The notes under the pieces are model-generated. The model saw only the letters and a program-made list of their open reading frames with translations, was not told where the DNA came from and searched no databases. Shown one piece after another: positions 7,954 through 16,285 of a stretch of DNA of 40,885 nt. The position numbers and the translations under genes are program-made. Source of the stretch: Candidatus Babelota bacterium (lineage in GTDB: Bacteria; Babelota; Babeliae; Babelales; JABDEC01); the NCBI GenBank assembly GCA_013286795.1, contig JABDFA010000012.1, positions 1-40,885 on the forward strand, read 5' to 3'. The stretch's first letter is position 1. Each line of letters begins with the position of its first letter.

Positions 7954-10398
7954 ATGAATAAAAAATTTGTTATAAAATTGCTGGTCATTTTCTTAGGATT
8001 AAATAACTTTTTAGCAACAATAAACGCTTCTCAGGCTACAACCCTAGACGATACTTCCCAAAAAATAGCAGAAGCTGTATTTGATCTAGTTCTTGGTTTA
8101 ACAAAAGATTCTCCCAATGTTAGCAATTTTGTTGATAGTATTATAAAAGGCTCTGGAGTTAAAGAAAGTTTAGACCTTCTAAAAAAAGATAATACGAACT
8201 TCTTACCTTCAGAAGAACAAACAATTCTAGATGCAGCAGTAAATAATAAAAAAGAACTTTTACAAGACCTTGGAGATAATGAAGTATTAAATGATTCACA
8301 GAAGGAAGCATTAAAAAAATTAGGCGGCACTATACAGGAAGCTTCAAGTGACACAAGTTCCTCTGGTGGAGGCGGAGATAGCACAACCGATCAAGTAAAA
8401 ACTGCTTTAGAAGGCATATTTGGTTCCATTGGCGGAGTTGGTGCAATAATAAGTTTTATAGCTTATATCGCCTATAAACGAGGTTATTTAACTGCAGATA
8501 ATTATAAAGATATTAAAAATGAATCTAATATATTAAAAAAAGTCAGTTTAGGTGCAAAGTACGGAGTCACTTTCTATAAAAACTCTAAAGACGCTGAAAG
8601 AATTAAGGATGCCTTTGATTTAATGGAAAAGGGAGATTTTGATAACGCATTTAAATTGTTAGCTAAAATACCTGAAATTGGAACATTTGTAGAGGAAAGA
8701 TTAAAAGTAGACAATTTAGGGAAGAAAATAAAAATCCTAGGGGAAGCCTATCAGTCATTTACAGGTACCAAGGCAACAGAAGAAAAACCAGAAGTGGCTC
8801 CAAATATTGGTGAAGCATTTAAAAAGTTAGAAGAACTTAATGCATTAAATTTGAAACCTGAACAAAAAAAGGCAGTAGATAATTTAAAAACAAAAATGAT
8901 TGATACAAGGAAAGCAGAAATACAACAAAATATACGAGATGGAAAATTTGAAGATGCTAAAAAAGCAATAGATGAATTTGATCACCCTAAATTGAAATCA
9001 GAAAAAACCAATTTATTACAAGATTATTATAAATCAAAAATTCAAAATTCAATGAAAGAAAAAGATTTTGTAAACGCAGAAAAAGATTTAATTGAAGCTT
9101 CAAAATCACATTCTTTAGATCAAAGAACCATAAACGCTTTATGGAAAGATTATTATCAAAAAAAAATAGACTTATTAATAGAACAAGGCAATATAGAAGC
9201 AGCAAAAAATCTTGTTAAAGAAGCCAAACCTGAATATATCAATGAAACTCAAAAAAAACTGTTTAATCAACAAATTGATGAAGCTGATTTAAAACTCAAA
9301 AAAACTAGAGATCTTAAAGTTGAAACATACATAAATGATTTGCTTACAAGCGGTGATTCTGGAACAGCTTCAACAGAATTAGAAAAACAAAAGCCCTTTA
9401 TCTCTGATGCAAAATATAATGAATTACAATCAAAGTTAAATCAAAAACTGATTGCTCAAAAAATACAAAGGGCCCAAGACTTATTAAACAAAATAAAAGA
9501 AAAATATAAAAAAATACAAGATCAGTATGATAAATGGAATAGTTTAAATGCCGATAAAGGAAAAAAAGTAAAAGAACTCGCTGACAAAATCAAAAAATTA
9601 GACCCAAAAAAGATGTCGCAACAATCAGCTGATGAAATAGACCAAGCTCTTCGTGATTTAAATTTAAATGATCCATCTGGCTGGAGAAAATTAACAAATG
9701 ATCCAACATCCGCATTAAGACCAACTCTGGCTCAAGATATATCTGATTTGCAAACGGATATAGACACTTTACAGTCAAATATAAAAGACATTGACAAGCA
9801 AAAACAAAATTTAGGCGTCGTAGATCAACAAAAACAAATAGGAAGAGATCTCAAATCTTTAAGAGATGGCGTTCAACAAACTTCTACCAAGTTACATGAA
9901 GTTTCCAATCCTAATCTCGCCAAAGGACTGCAAGATAACTTAAAAGTAATAAGAGATTATAAAACAAAATCAAGTCCTGGTTTTTTTGAAGGAAAAACAC
10001 TTGAAGAGGGCCAAGAAGAAGAACGTTTACGAGGTGAAAAAAGATTACAAATGTTAGAGGAGGCATCCAAACCAAATCCACAACAACGTCAATCAGATAT
10101 AAAAAGTTTTTTAGATGAACATTCTAAAGTATTAAGTATCGGTGAAATAGGAAATCCATTAGCCCAACCATTACAACAATATGATCCGACAACTAGAGAA
10201 AATATATCTAAATTCCAACAAGATTTAACTCAATTACAACAAAAATACCCAGGCATAGACATACACTCCGAGCTTCCTACACGTTTACAACAACTCTCTT
10301 CAGCCTTAAAAGTAGAACCTATATCTTCATATCCTACTACAATAAAACCCGTAGAAAGGCCGGTAAGTCCAATAATAGAACAACATTATGTAATGTAG
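7954..10398 (+). CDS. Large predicted exported coiled-coil / TPR-like repeat protein
   Basis: This is an 814-residue protein. It has a signal peptide (about 1-27), a Ser/Gly linker at 134-145 and a predicted transmembrane segment at about 154-175. A long helical region follows. Between about residues 285 and 470, helix pairs recur every ~35-40 residues (I-x-x-G-x-[FI]-[ED]-x-A-[KE] patterns), as in TPR or Sel1-like solenoids. Residues about 490-680 look like coiled coil, and the C-terminus is Gln/Pro-rich. I recognise no named family. The N-terminal signal plus one membrane segment suggests an envelope or secreted scaffold protein. The ribosome binding site is weak. It is the last and largest of the exported-protein run and precedes topA by 222 bases. 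Confidence 0.8.
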   Translation: MNKKFVIKLLVIFLGLNNFLATINASQATTLDDTSQKIAEAVFDLVLGLTKDSPNVSNFVDSIIKGSGVKESLDLLKKDNTNFLPSEEQTILDAAVNNKKELLQDLGDNEVLNDSQKEALKKLGGTIQEASSDTSSSGGGGDSTTDQVKTALEGIFGSIGGVGAIISFIAYIAYKRGYLTADNYKDIKNESNILKKVSLGAKYGVTFYKNSKDAERIKDAFDLMEKGDFDNAFKLLAKIPEIGTFVEERLKVDNLGKKIKILGEAYQSFTGTKATEEKPEVAPNIGEAFKKLEELNALNLKPEQKKAVDNLKTKMIDTRKAEIQQNIRDGKFEDAKKAIDEFDHPKLKSEKTNLLQDYYKSKIQNSMKEKDFVNAEKDLIEASKSHSLDQRTINALWKDYYQKKIDLLIEQGNIEAAKNLVKEAKPEYINETQKKLFNQQIDEADLKLKKTRDLKVETYINDLLTSGDSGTASTELEKQKPFISDAKYNELQSKLNQKLIAQKIQRAQDLLNKIKEKYKKIQDQYDKWNSLNADKGKKVKELADKIKKLDPKKMSQQSADEIDQALRDLNLNDPSGWRKLTNDPTSALRPTLAQDISDLQTDIDTLQSNIKDIDKQKQNLGVVDQQKQIGRDLKSLRDGVQQTSTKLHEVSNPNLAKGLQDNLKVIRDYKTKSSPGFFEGKTLEEGQEEERLRGEKRLQMLEEASKPNPQQRQSDIKSFLDEHSKVLSIGEIGNPLAQPLQQYDPTTRENISKFQQDLTQLQQKYPGIDIHSELPTRLQQLSSALKVEPISSYPTTIKPVERPVSPIIEQHYVM

Positions 10399-10518
10399 TC
10401 ATGGCTTAATGGGGGTTAAAATATAAACAACCTATTTTTTAGTTGAAAATCAATCTAACTATCTGCAAAATAACAACCTTATTTTAACAACCTTTTATTA
10501 TAGAATATCAAAAAGTAT

Positions 10519-10548
10519 TTGACTTTTAGAAAATAATTGTCTTATTAT
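10519..10548 (+). promoter_or_regulatory. Predicted sigma-70-type promoter of topA
   Basis: TTGACT at 10519-10524 and TATTAT at 10543-10548 are separated by 18 bases, close to the vegetative consensus. Transcription would start near 10555, giving a leader of about 65 bases before the topA ATG. Confidence 0.6.
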
Positions 10549-10620
10549 TAAAGATGAATTTAAATAGGGATGTTATTTGGGATAGATTATGAAAAGAAAT
10601 GGGTGTAAGATAAGATAATC

Positions 10621-12861
10621 ATGAAAAAGCTATTAATTGTAGAATCTCCGGCAAAAATTAAAACAATTTCCAAATTCTTAGGTAAAGATTTCGTAATAAT
10701 GTCCACAATTGGGCATATTAAAGATTTACCTACTCGTACTCTTGGTGTAACCATACCTGAAAAAGGTGAAATAAAGATTAACTATGTGGTTATGGAAAAC
10801 AAGGATAAGGTTATTACAGACATAGTTAAAGAAGCTAAAAAATGTGATGCCGTATTCTTGGCACCAGATCCTGATCGTGAAGGGGAAATAATAGCTTGGC
10901 ATATAGGTCAAGAAATAGAGAAAGTTTTGGACCCCAATAAAATATTTAGAATCACGTTTAATGAAATAACCAAATCTGCAATTTCAGAAGCAGTTAAGCA
11001 CCCTTCACATATAGATTTACAAAAGGTAGCAGCCCAACAAGCACGCAGAATATTAGACAGATGGGTAGGCTATGAAGTCTCCCCTGTTTTATGGAGAAAA
11101 ATAACAAAAGGTCTTTCTGCAGGACGAGTACAATCAGTGGCCCTAAAATTGATTTGTGATCGGGAACAAGCAATAAGAGATTTTAAAATTGAAGAATACT
11201 GGACCATAGATGGCTTATTTGGTCACAATAAGGCTACGTTTTTAGCAACATTAGCCCAAGTTAATGATAAAAAAATCGATATCAATAATGAACAGAAAGC
11301 AAAAGAGCTTGTTGATCAAATAAAAAAAGCAGAATATATAATAGAATCAATTCAAGATAAAACAAGATCTAAAAAACCTTATGCCCCTTTCATGACAAGT
11401 ACTTTACAGCAAACTGCATACAACAGATTAGGTTTTTCTGTTAAAAAGACTATGGAAGTGGCCCAAAAATTATATGAAGGTATTCCACTGGAAGATCCAA
11501 ATGCACCAATCGCTTTAATAACTTATATGCGTACAGACTCTTTGAGAATTTCAGATACTGCAATACAACAATCTCGAGAATTTATAGAAGGTCAGTATGG
11601 GAAAAAATATTTGCCAAAAAGCACCAATGTTTATGCTAAAAAGAAAGGTAATGCCCAAGATGCTCATGAAGCTATAAGACCAGTGGATATAAGCTTAAGT
11701 CCAGATAAAGTAAAACCTTACCTAACTGCTGATGCCGCTAAACTATATGAACTTATTTGGCGAAGATTTGTAGCTTGTCAGATGGAAAGCGCAGAATATG
11801 CTCAAAGACAAGTAACTATACAAGGTGATAAATTTACATTTAAAGTTACTGGCTCAACATTAATATTTGATGGTTTTTTAAAAGTTTATGCCCCTGAAGA
11901 AGAAGACAAAGAGGCTACTGTGGTTTTACCTGCAGAAATTAAAGAAAAAGATAAAGTTAAGTTAGAAAAAGTTGAACCCAAACAACATTTTACTCAACCA
12001 CCTGCAAGATATACTGAAGCTTCATTAGTAAAAGAATTAGAAAAAGAAGGCATAGGAAGACCAAGTACTTATGCAACTATTATGAATACCATAAGAGCAA
12101 GATCCTATACTAAACTTGATACAAAAAAACGTTTTGAACCAACAGAACTTGGATTTGCTGTAACTAAAATGTTAAATACCAATTTACCCAAAATTATGGA
12201 CATTAAGTTTACTGCCCATATGGAAGAAGATTTGGATAAAATAGCCCATGGTGAATTGGAAAGAGATCTTGTTTTACGAGAATTTTGGAAAGACTTCCAA
12301 AAAGATTTAAAAGAATTTAAGGGCACCGCAACTAAAATGACCGAAACAACTGATATTGTTTGCCCTGAATGTAAACAACATAATCTTATTATACGCTTTG
12401 GAAAATCTGGTCAATTTTTAGGTTGTCCAGGTTACCCAGAATGTAAATTCACAACAAACTTCACTCGTGATGAATCTGGCAAAATCCAAATGGTTGAAAA
12501 GCAAGAGGCTCAAATTCTTGATCAAACTTGTCCAAAATGTGGTAAGCCTTTACGTTTAGTTAGGGGTAGATTTGGTGAATTTAAAGCTTGTTCAGGATAT
12601 CCTGAATGTAAATATATTCATCAGGAAACTGCCGGTTTTAAATGCCCTTCTTGTAAAAAAGGGGATATTATAAAACGAAAATGGAAACGTGGCTCATTCT
12701 GGGGATGTAGCAATTATCCTAAATGTAAATTTGCTATATTTGGAGAGATTGTTGAAAAACCATGCCCTAAATGTAAGCTACCATTCTTGGTTAGAGAAAA
12801 AGATAAAATACGCTGTTCTGATACTAGTTGTGGATATACTGAAATTGAAGATAAATCTTAA
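10621..12861 (+). CDS. topA: DNA topoisomerase I
   Basis: Type IA topoisomerase that relaxes negatively supercoiled DNA by cutting and passing one strand. It has 746 residues. The N-terminal Toprim domain shows the start motif LLIVESPAK (Glu8) and the metal-binding motif DPDREGE (residues 83-89). The catalytic tyrosine that forms the 5'-phosphotyrosine link is Tyr302 in ITYMRTDS. The DNA-gate motif GLSAGRVQS and the late motif GIGRPSTYA are intact. Four C-terminal zinc ribbons begin at Cys581, Cys637, Cys675 and Cys715, each C-x2-C with a second Cys pair; the last is divergent. A consensus-like promoter lies upstream. The 3' end overlaps the convergent ankyrin gene by 4 bases. Core chromosomal gene, complete. 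Confidence 0.97.
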   Translation: MKKLLIVESPAKIKTISKFLGKDFVIMSTIGHIKDLPTRTLGVTIPEKGEIKINYVVMENKDKVITDIVKEAKKCDAVFLAPDPDREGEIIAWHIGQEIEKVLDPNKIFRITFNEITKSAISEAVKHPSHIDLQKVAAQQARRILDRWVGYEVSPVLWRKITKGLSAGRVQSVALKLICDREQAIRDFKIEEYWTIDGLFGHNKATFLATLAQVNDKKIDINNEQKAKELVDQIKKAEYIIESIQDKTRSKKPYAPFMTSTLQQTAYNRLGFSVKKTMEVAQKLYEGIPLEDPNAPIALITYMRTDSLRISDTAIQQSREFIEGQYGKKYLPKSTNVYAKKKGNAQDAHEAIRPVDISLSPDKVKPYLTADAAKLYELIWRRFVACQMESAEYAQRQVTIQGDKFTFKVTGSTLIFDGFLKVYAPEEEDKEATVVLPAEIKEKDKVKLEKVEPKQHFTQPPARYTEASLVKELEKEGIGRPSTYATIMNTIRARSYTKLDTKKRFEPTELGFAVTKMLNTNLPKIMDIKFTAHMEEDLDKIAHGELERDLVLREFWKDFQKDLKEFKGTATKMTETTDIVCPECKQHNLIIRFGKSGQFLGCPGYPECKFTTNFTRDESGKIQMVEKQEAQILDQTCPKCGKPLRLVRGRFGEFKACSGYPECKYIHQETAGFKCPSCKKGDIIKRKWKRGSFWGCSNYPKCKFAIFGEIVEKPCPKCKLPFLVREKDKIRCSDTSCGYTEIEDKS

Positions 12862-13622
12862 ATATCGTATCCAATTATAATATCTGAAATAACATCAGGC
12901 AAATTAGTGTTTTCTGATAAAGCTCTTGAAATAGCAGCTTTTCTTTTTATTTGTTCTTTTAGAGTTTTTTCTAAATAATCTGCAATTTCTGAATAATCAT
13001 TAGAATTCGCTAAATCTATAGCCATCTCACCTTCATTATTTTCTATAGCAATATCAGCACCTAGTTCAACTAGTTTTTTCACTATTGGAAATCTACCAGC
13101 ACTAACAGCAGACATAAGTGGTGTATTTCCATCCTTATCTTGAATATTAACATTAGATCCTGATTTTATTAATTTTTCAACTAATTCAGGAGAACCAAAA
13201 GAAGACGCATGCATAAGAGCACTGCGATTACTTCCATCTAATTCATCAATACTATCTTTGCTAGCAGATAAAAGCAGATCAACAATATTTAACTTATTTT
13301 TTTTTGCTGCTGCAATTAGAGCTGTATCTTTTCTAGCACTTTGTGCATTAACATCACCTTTTTCTTTTAATAAGTAATCTACTATATCATCTTTACCCAT
13401 AAGAGAAGCTGTCATAAGAGGAGTCCAGCCAAATTCATTTGTGGAATTAACATCAGCCTTACTGTCAACTAATTTTTTAACTTCTACTAAATTACCATCA
13501 TCTATCTGGTCAATAAGTTGCGTATTCAACTCATCCTGCGATAAAGAATCCATTGCCTTTACACCAAAAATGGTCAAGGCTGAACAAATTAGTGAAAGTT
13601 GGGTTAACTTATTAAAAATCAT
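12858..13622 (-). CDS. Exported ankyrin-repeat protein
   Basis: This is a 254-residue protein with a signal peptide (about residues 1-23, ending GVKA). About five ankyrin repeats span residues 35-215 and show the TPLM-x-A and IV-x-x-L-[LI] pattern (GWTPLMTAS, DTALIAAAK, RSALMHASS, GNTPLMSAV, GEMAIDLAN). The C-terminus ends in a short LPDVISDIIIGY motif, like the FIPEIANIVSEYI end of the ankyrin protein at 40532. Ankyrin repeats mediate protein binding, and in intracellular bacteria exported ankyrin proteins are often host-directed; a role here is inference. An AGGAG site precedes the ATG, and a promoter with a perfect TTGACA lies upstream. The gene overlaps the topA stop by 4 bases. Confidence 0.9.
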   Translation of the reverse strand: MIFNKLTQLSLICSALTIFGVKAMDSLSQDELNTQLIDQIDDGNLVEVKKLVDSKADVNSTNEFGWTPLMTASLMGKDDIVDYLLKEKGDVNAQSARKDTALIAAAKKNKLNIVDLLLSASKDSIDELDGSNRSALMHASSFGSPELVEKLIKSGSNVNIQDKDGNTPLMSAVSAGRFPIVKKLVELGADIAIENNEGEMAIDLANSNDYSEIADYLEKTLKEQIKRKAAISRALSENTNLPDVISDIIIGYDI

Positions 13623-13672
13623 ATTAAAAACTCCTATAATTAAATTTTACTCCACTTAAATTACAACTATTT

Positions 13673-13703
13673 ATAATAGTAATAAATAACCATATTATGT
13701 CAA
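13673..13703 (-). promoter_or_regulatory. Predicted promoter of the ankyrin gene
   Basis: On the minus strand a perfect TTGACA (13698-13703) is followed after 19 bases by TATTAT (13673-13678). The leader to the ATG at 13622 would be about 45 bases and contains the AGGAG site. The spacing is slightly long. Confidence 0.45.
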
Positions 13704-13748
13704 TTAAAAAACCACTTTATTTATATAATTTTTCTTACAATATAAATT

Positions 13749-13874
13749 TCACTCTGATAATTCGCACTTTTGAAACATACTAGACTTATTCTTTTTAGCA
13801 CAAATCAGGTTCTGCACAAGAAAGAAAGCCAAAATTATCAGAAATAATTTTATATAAACTACCTTTTTTAACAC
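13749..13874 (-). CDS. 41-residue GTG-start secreted peptide
   Basis: A short frame begins with GTG at 13872-13874 and ends with TGA at 13749-13751. The product opens with MLKKVVYIKL, then a hydrophobic core (FLIILAFFLV), then NLICAKKN and a short polar tail with a second Cys. This is a textbook signal peptide followed by only ~15 residues. A purine-rich AAAGGGT site sits about 8 bases before the GTG. It lies in the otherwise empty region upstream of the ankyrin gene, on the same strand. It could be a small secreted or membrane peptide, or the remnant of a longer exported-protein gene. Confidence 0.45.
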   Translation of the reverse strand: MLKKVVYIKLFLIILAFFLVQNLICAKKNKSSMFQKCELSE

Positions 13875-14208
13875 CCTTTTACCCTTTTTTTAAATAATTT
13901 AATCTAACTTATTTTTGATATTATCAAAGTGATATGTAAAAAAACAACAATTTGTTTCTATTTGAAAATTTATTTGAAAATTATCCCTATTTGATCGGTT
14001 AATTCTGCAGTTTAATTTTTGCCTTAACAAACTTTTTCTTATAAATTAAATTGGATAGCCACAAAGTTTACTCATAATGTCTATTTTTAAGATATAATTA
14101 GGAATTAATTTGATAATTTATTTTATTTTTTATAAAATTATCAAATCAGAAAAGAAGCCGTATAGAAGCAACAGTGTATTTATCAAAACAAGCTATATGG
14201 ACATTCCT
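13875..14208. other. Intergenic region with palindrome and 12-bp tandem repeat
   Basis: It lies between the small peptide gene and the first AAA+ gene. A perfect palindrome TTTGATA-T-TATCAAA spans 13914-13928. TATTTGAAAATT is duplicated in tandem at 13959-13970 and 13971-13982. TATAAT at 14093-14098 is a likely -10 for the AAA+ gene, without a clear -35. An alternative TTG start for that gene lies at 14110. Confidence 0.45.
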
Positions 14209-15225
14209 ATGAAAGCTACTAAGTTTAAATCATACTATAATAAAATTTTTTTTATCTATTTAATAATTCAAAATAATTGTGTTTTTGGAATACCTTTTTT
14301 TAATTCGAAAGAAAAGATTTCTGTAATAAAGCGAAACCTCAACGAAATAAGTGGTAGTATTCCAGCAAGTATAGATCAGTTAATAAATCAACTTAATAAG
14401 TTACCCTTACATGAAAATATAAAAAATAATTTTCAAAATAAATTGCTTCTTTATGGGCCGCCGGGAAATGGTAAAACAAAATTAGCTAATATAATTGCAC
14501 AAGAAACAAATAGCCATTTCATGGAAATTTCATCTTCAAGTATTGTAAATGCTTACATTGGATCTGGTCCTCAAGAATTAGATAAAATTTTTAACGATGC
14601 TTTAAGGCAATCTTTTGGAAAAGGTCAAAGAGTGGTTATTTTTTTTGATGAGGTAGATACTTTTGCTGGAAATAATTTTATAGATAACACCAATCAATAT
14701 ATAATAACGGTAAAACATTTTTGGTTATGGTTGGATAAATTAAGGAAAAACTCAAATATTTTTGTTATTGTAGCAACAAATAAATTCAAGAATCTCAGCC
14801 CTGCTTTCGCATCTAGATTTAAATCAATAGAAATTCCCAACCCAGACAAATATATGCGAGAAGAAGTAATAAATTATTTCATTCAAAAAATTAATTCTGA
14901 TTTTGATCCAAACTTTAAATTAAACAAAAGAACAATTAATAAATTGGTTCAAGAAACTAATCAGTTAAGCATAAGATCAATAGAAGAAATTATAAATTCA
15001 CTCCAACAAAAAAGTCCTTGCACGTTAAAACAGTTAATCAATGCTGAAAAAAATAAACCAGTAGAAGAACTCAATCCCAATGAAGAAAAAAAATCTGCAG
15101 AAAAATTTCAAAAATATAATACAATTTATAACACATTTCTGGGTAGCGCTTCATTAGCATTAGCATACCTGACATATAAACTTAATTTTAGAAATAATAA
15201 CATTTTAAACTACGATAAAATTTAA
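14209..15225 (+). CDS. AAA+ ATPase with N-terminal signal peptide (paralog 1)
   Basis: About 338 residues from the ATG at 14209. A single AAA+ module shows Walker A GPPGNGKT (residues 83-90), a pore-loop-like aromatic in NAYIGSGP, Walker B VVIFFDEVD, sensor 1 VIVATN, an arginine-finger-like FASRF and a helical lid with LSIRSIEEI. A basic-hydrophobic N-terminus (FKSYYNKIFFIYLIIQ) looks like a signal peptide. A second hydrophobic stretch lies near the C-terminus (GSASLALAYLTY). I chose 14209 because it gives a normal signal peptide and the start aligns with its two paralogs; TTG at 14110 and ATG at 14197 are alternatives. It is followed 32 bases later by paralog 2. The pore-loop Tyr suggests polypeptide threading. 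The location of ATP hydrolysis is unclear. Confidence 0.8.
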   Translation: MKATKFKSYYNKIFFIYLIIQNNCVFGIPFFNSKEKISVIKRNLNEISGSIPASIDQLINQLNKLPLHENIKNNFQNKLLLYGPPGNGKTKLANIIAQETNSHFMEISSSSIVNAYIGSGPQELDKIFNDALRQSFGKGQRVVIFFDEVDTFAGNNFIDNTNQYIITVKHFWLWLDKLRKNSNIFVIVATNKFKNLSPAFASRFKSIEIPNPDKYMREEVINYFIQKINSDFDPNFKLNKRTINKLVQETNQLSIRSIEEIINSLQQKSPCTLKQLINAEKNKPVEELNPNEEKKSAEKFQKYNTIYNTFLGSASLALAYLTYKLNFRNNNILNYDKI

Positions 15226-15257
15226 AACAAACTATAATAAATATTTAGGAATAAAAA

Positions 15258-16247
15258 ATGACATTAAAATTTATATTAATTTATGCAATTGCTCAAAGCA
15301 GCCACATATTTACAATGAGTTCAGTAAATACAAAAGAAAATACTGCAATAAATAGCCCTCGAATAATTACAGGGATAAGTGGAACTATTCCAGCATTAAT
15401 AGAACAAACCATTAATCTATTTAATAATTTACCTAAAGATTATCCTATACGTAACAGATTTAAAAACAGATTATTACTATATGGACCAACCGGAAATGGT
15501 AAAACAACATTAGCAAGTATATTTGCTCAAGAAACAAATAGTGAGTTTATAGAAATCTCATCTACCTCTATAGTGAACGCTTATCAATCTTCTGGTCCGG
15601 CAGAAATAGATAGAATTTTTAACGGTGCTTTAAAAACTTCTTTTGATACCGGCCGAAGGGTTGTTATTTTATTTGACGAAGTAGAGGCTTTTGCATCAAA
15701 TCATACCACTATTAATTACCATCAATACAGATTAACTGTTGCTCATTTTTGGATGTGGTTAGACAAATTGAAAAAAAATCAAAACATATTCATAATTGTG
15801 GCAACAAATAAATTCAAACATCTTGATCCAGCTTTTGCTAATAGGTTTAAAACATTAGAAATTCCCAATCCGGATGATGCAAAGCGTAGAGAAATAATAA
15901 ATTATTTTATTAAAGATATTAATAAAGAAGGTGATATTGATTTTAAAATAGAACCTAAAAAAATAGATCTTTTAGTTAATAAAACCAAAGATTTAAGTAT
16001 AAGATCAATAGAAGATATTATCACAGCTATATCCGAAAGAAACCAACTTCCAAAACAAAAATATATATCTACTAAAAAGTTAATTGAAGAAGAGAGGCAA
16101 AAACCAATAGATATAGCCAAAGAAGAAACTTTGTCTAAAAAATGGCAAGAAAATAGAGATATTATTCAATTGTCTTTATCTGCAATCGGAATTACTGTTG
16201 GTGTGATTGGTATTATTATTGCGATAAAGGCAGGTAAAAAATCATAA
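15258..16247 (+). CDS. AAA+ ATPase with N-terminal signal peptide (paralog 2)
   Basis: This is a 329-residue protein closely similar to the preceding gene along its whole length. It has a signal-like N-terminus (MTLKFILIYAIAQSSHIFTM), Walker A GPTGNGKT (residues 76-83; the second Pro is Thr), Walker B VVILFDEVE (Glu replaces the last Asp), sensor 1 IVATN, a FANRF arginine finger and the LSIRSIEDI lid motif. The pore-loop position reads NAYQSSGP. A clear C-terminal transmembrane helix (residues about 300-323) ends in KAGKKS. TAGGA lies 7 bases before the ATG. It forms a tandem pair with paralog 1. Positive ends at both termini would place the ATPase domain outside the cytoplasm if both hydrophobic segments span. 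Confidence 0.8.
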   Translation: MTLKFILIYAIAQSSHIFTMSSVNTKENTAINSPRIITGISGTIPALIEQTINLFNNLPKDYPIRNRFKNRLLLYGPTGNGKTTLASIFAQETNSEFIEISSTSIVNAYQSSGPAEIDRIFNGALKTSFDTGRRVVILFDEVEAFASNHTTINYHQYRLTVAHFWMWLDKLKKNQNIFIIVATNKFKHLDPAFANRFKTLEIPNPDDAKRREIINYFIKDINKEGDIDFKIEPKKIDLLVNKTKDLSIRSIEDIITAISERNQLPKQKYISTKKLIEEERQKPIDIAKEETLSKKWQENRDIIQLSLSAIGITVGVIGIIIAIKAGKKS

Positions 16248-16285
16248 TAAAAATCTAATAATCTAATAATTTGTTTAAAGTTGGG

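Noticed and set aside
8031-8384. 117-codon minus-strand ORF
   Set aside because: Antisense shadow of the 814-residue exported protein, Ser/Phe-rich without a start site.
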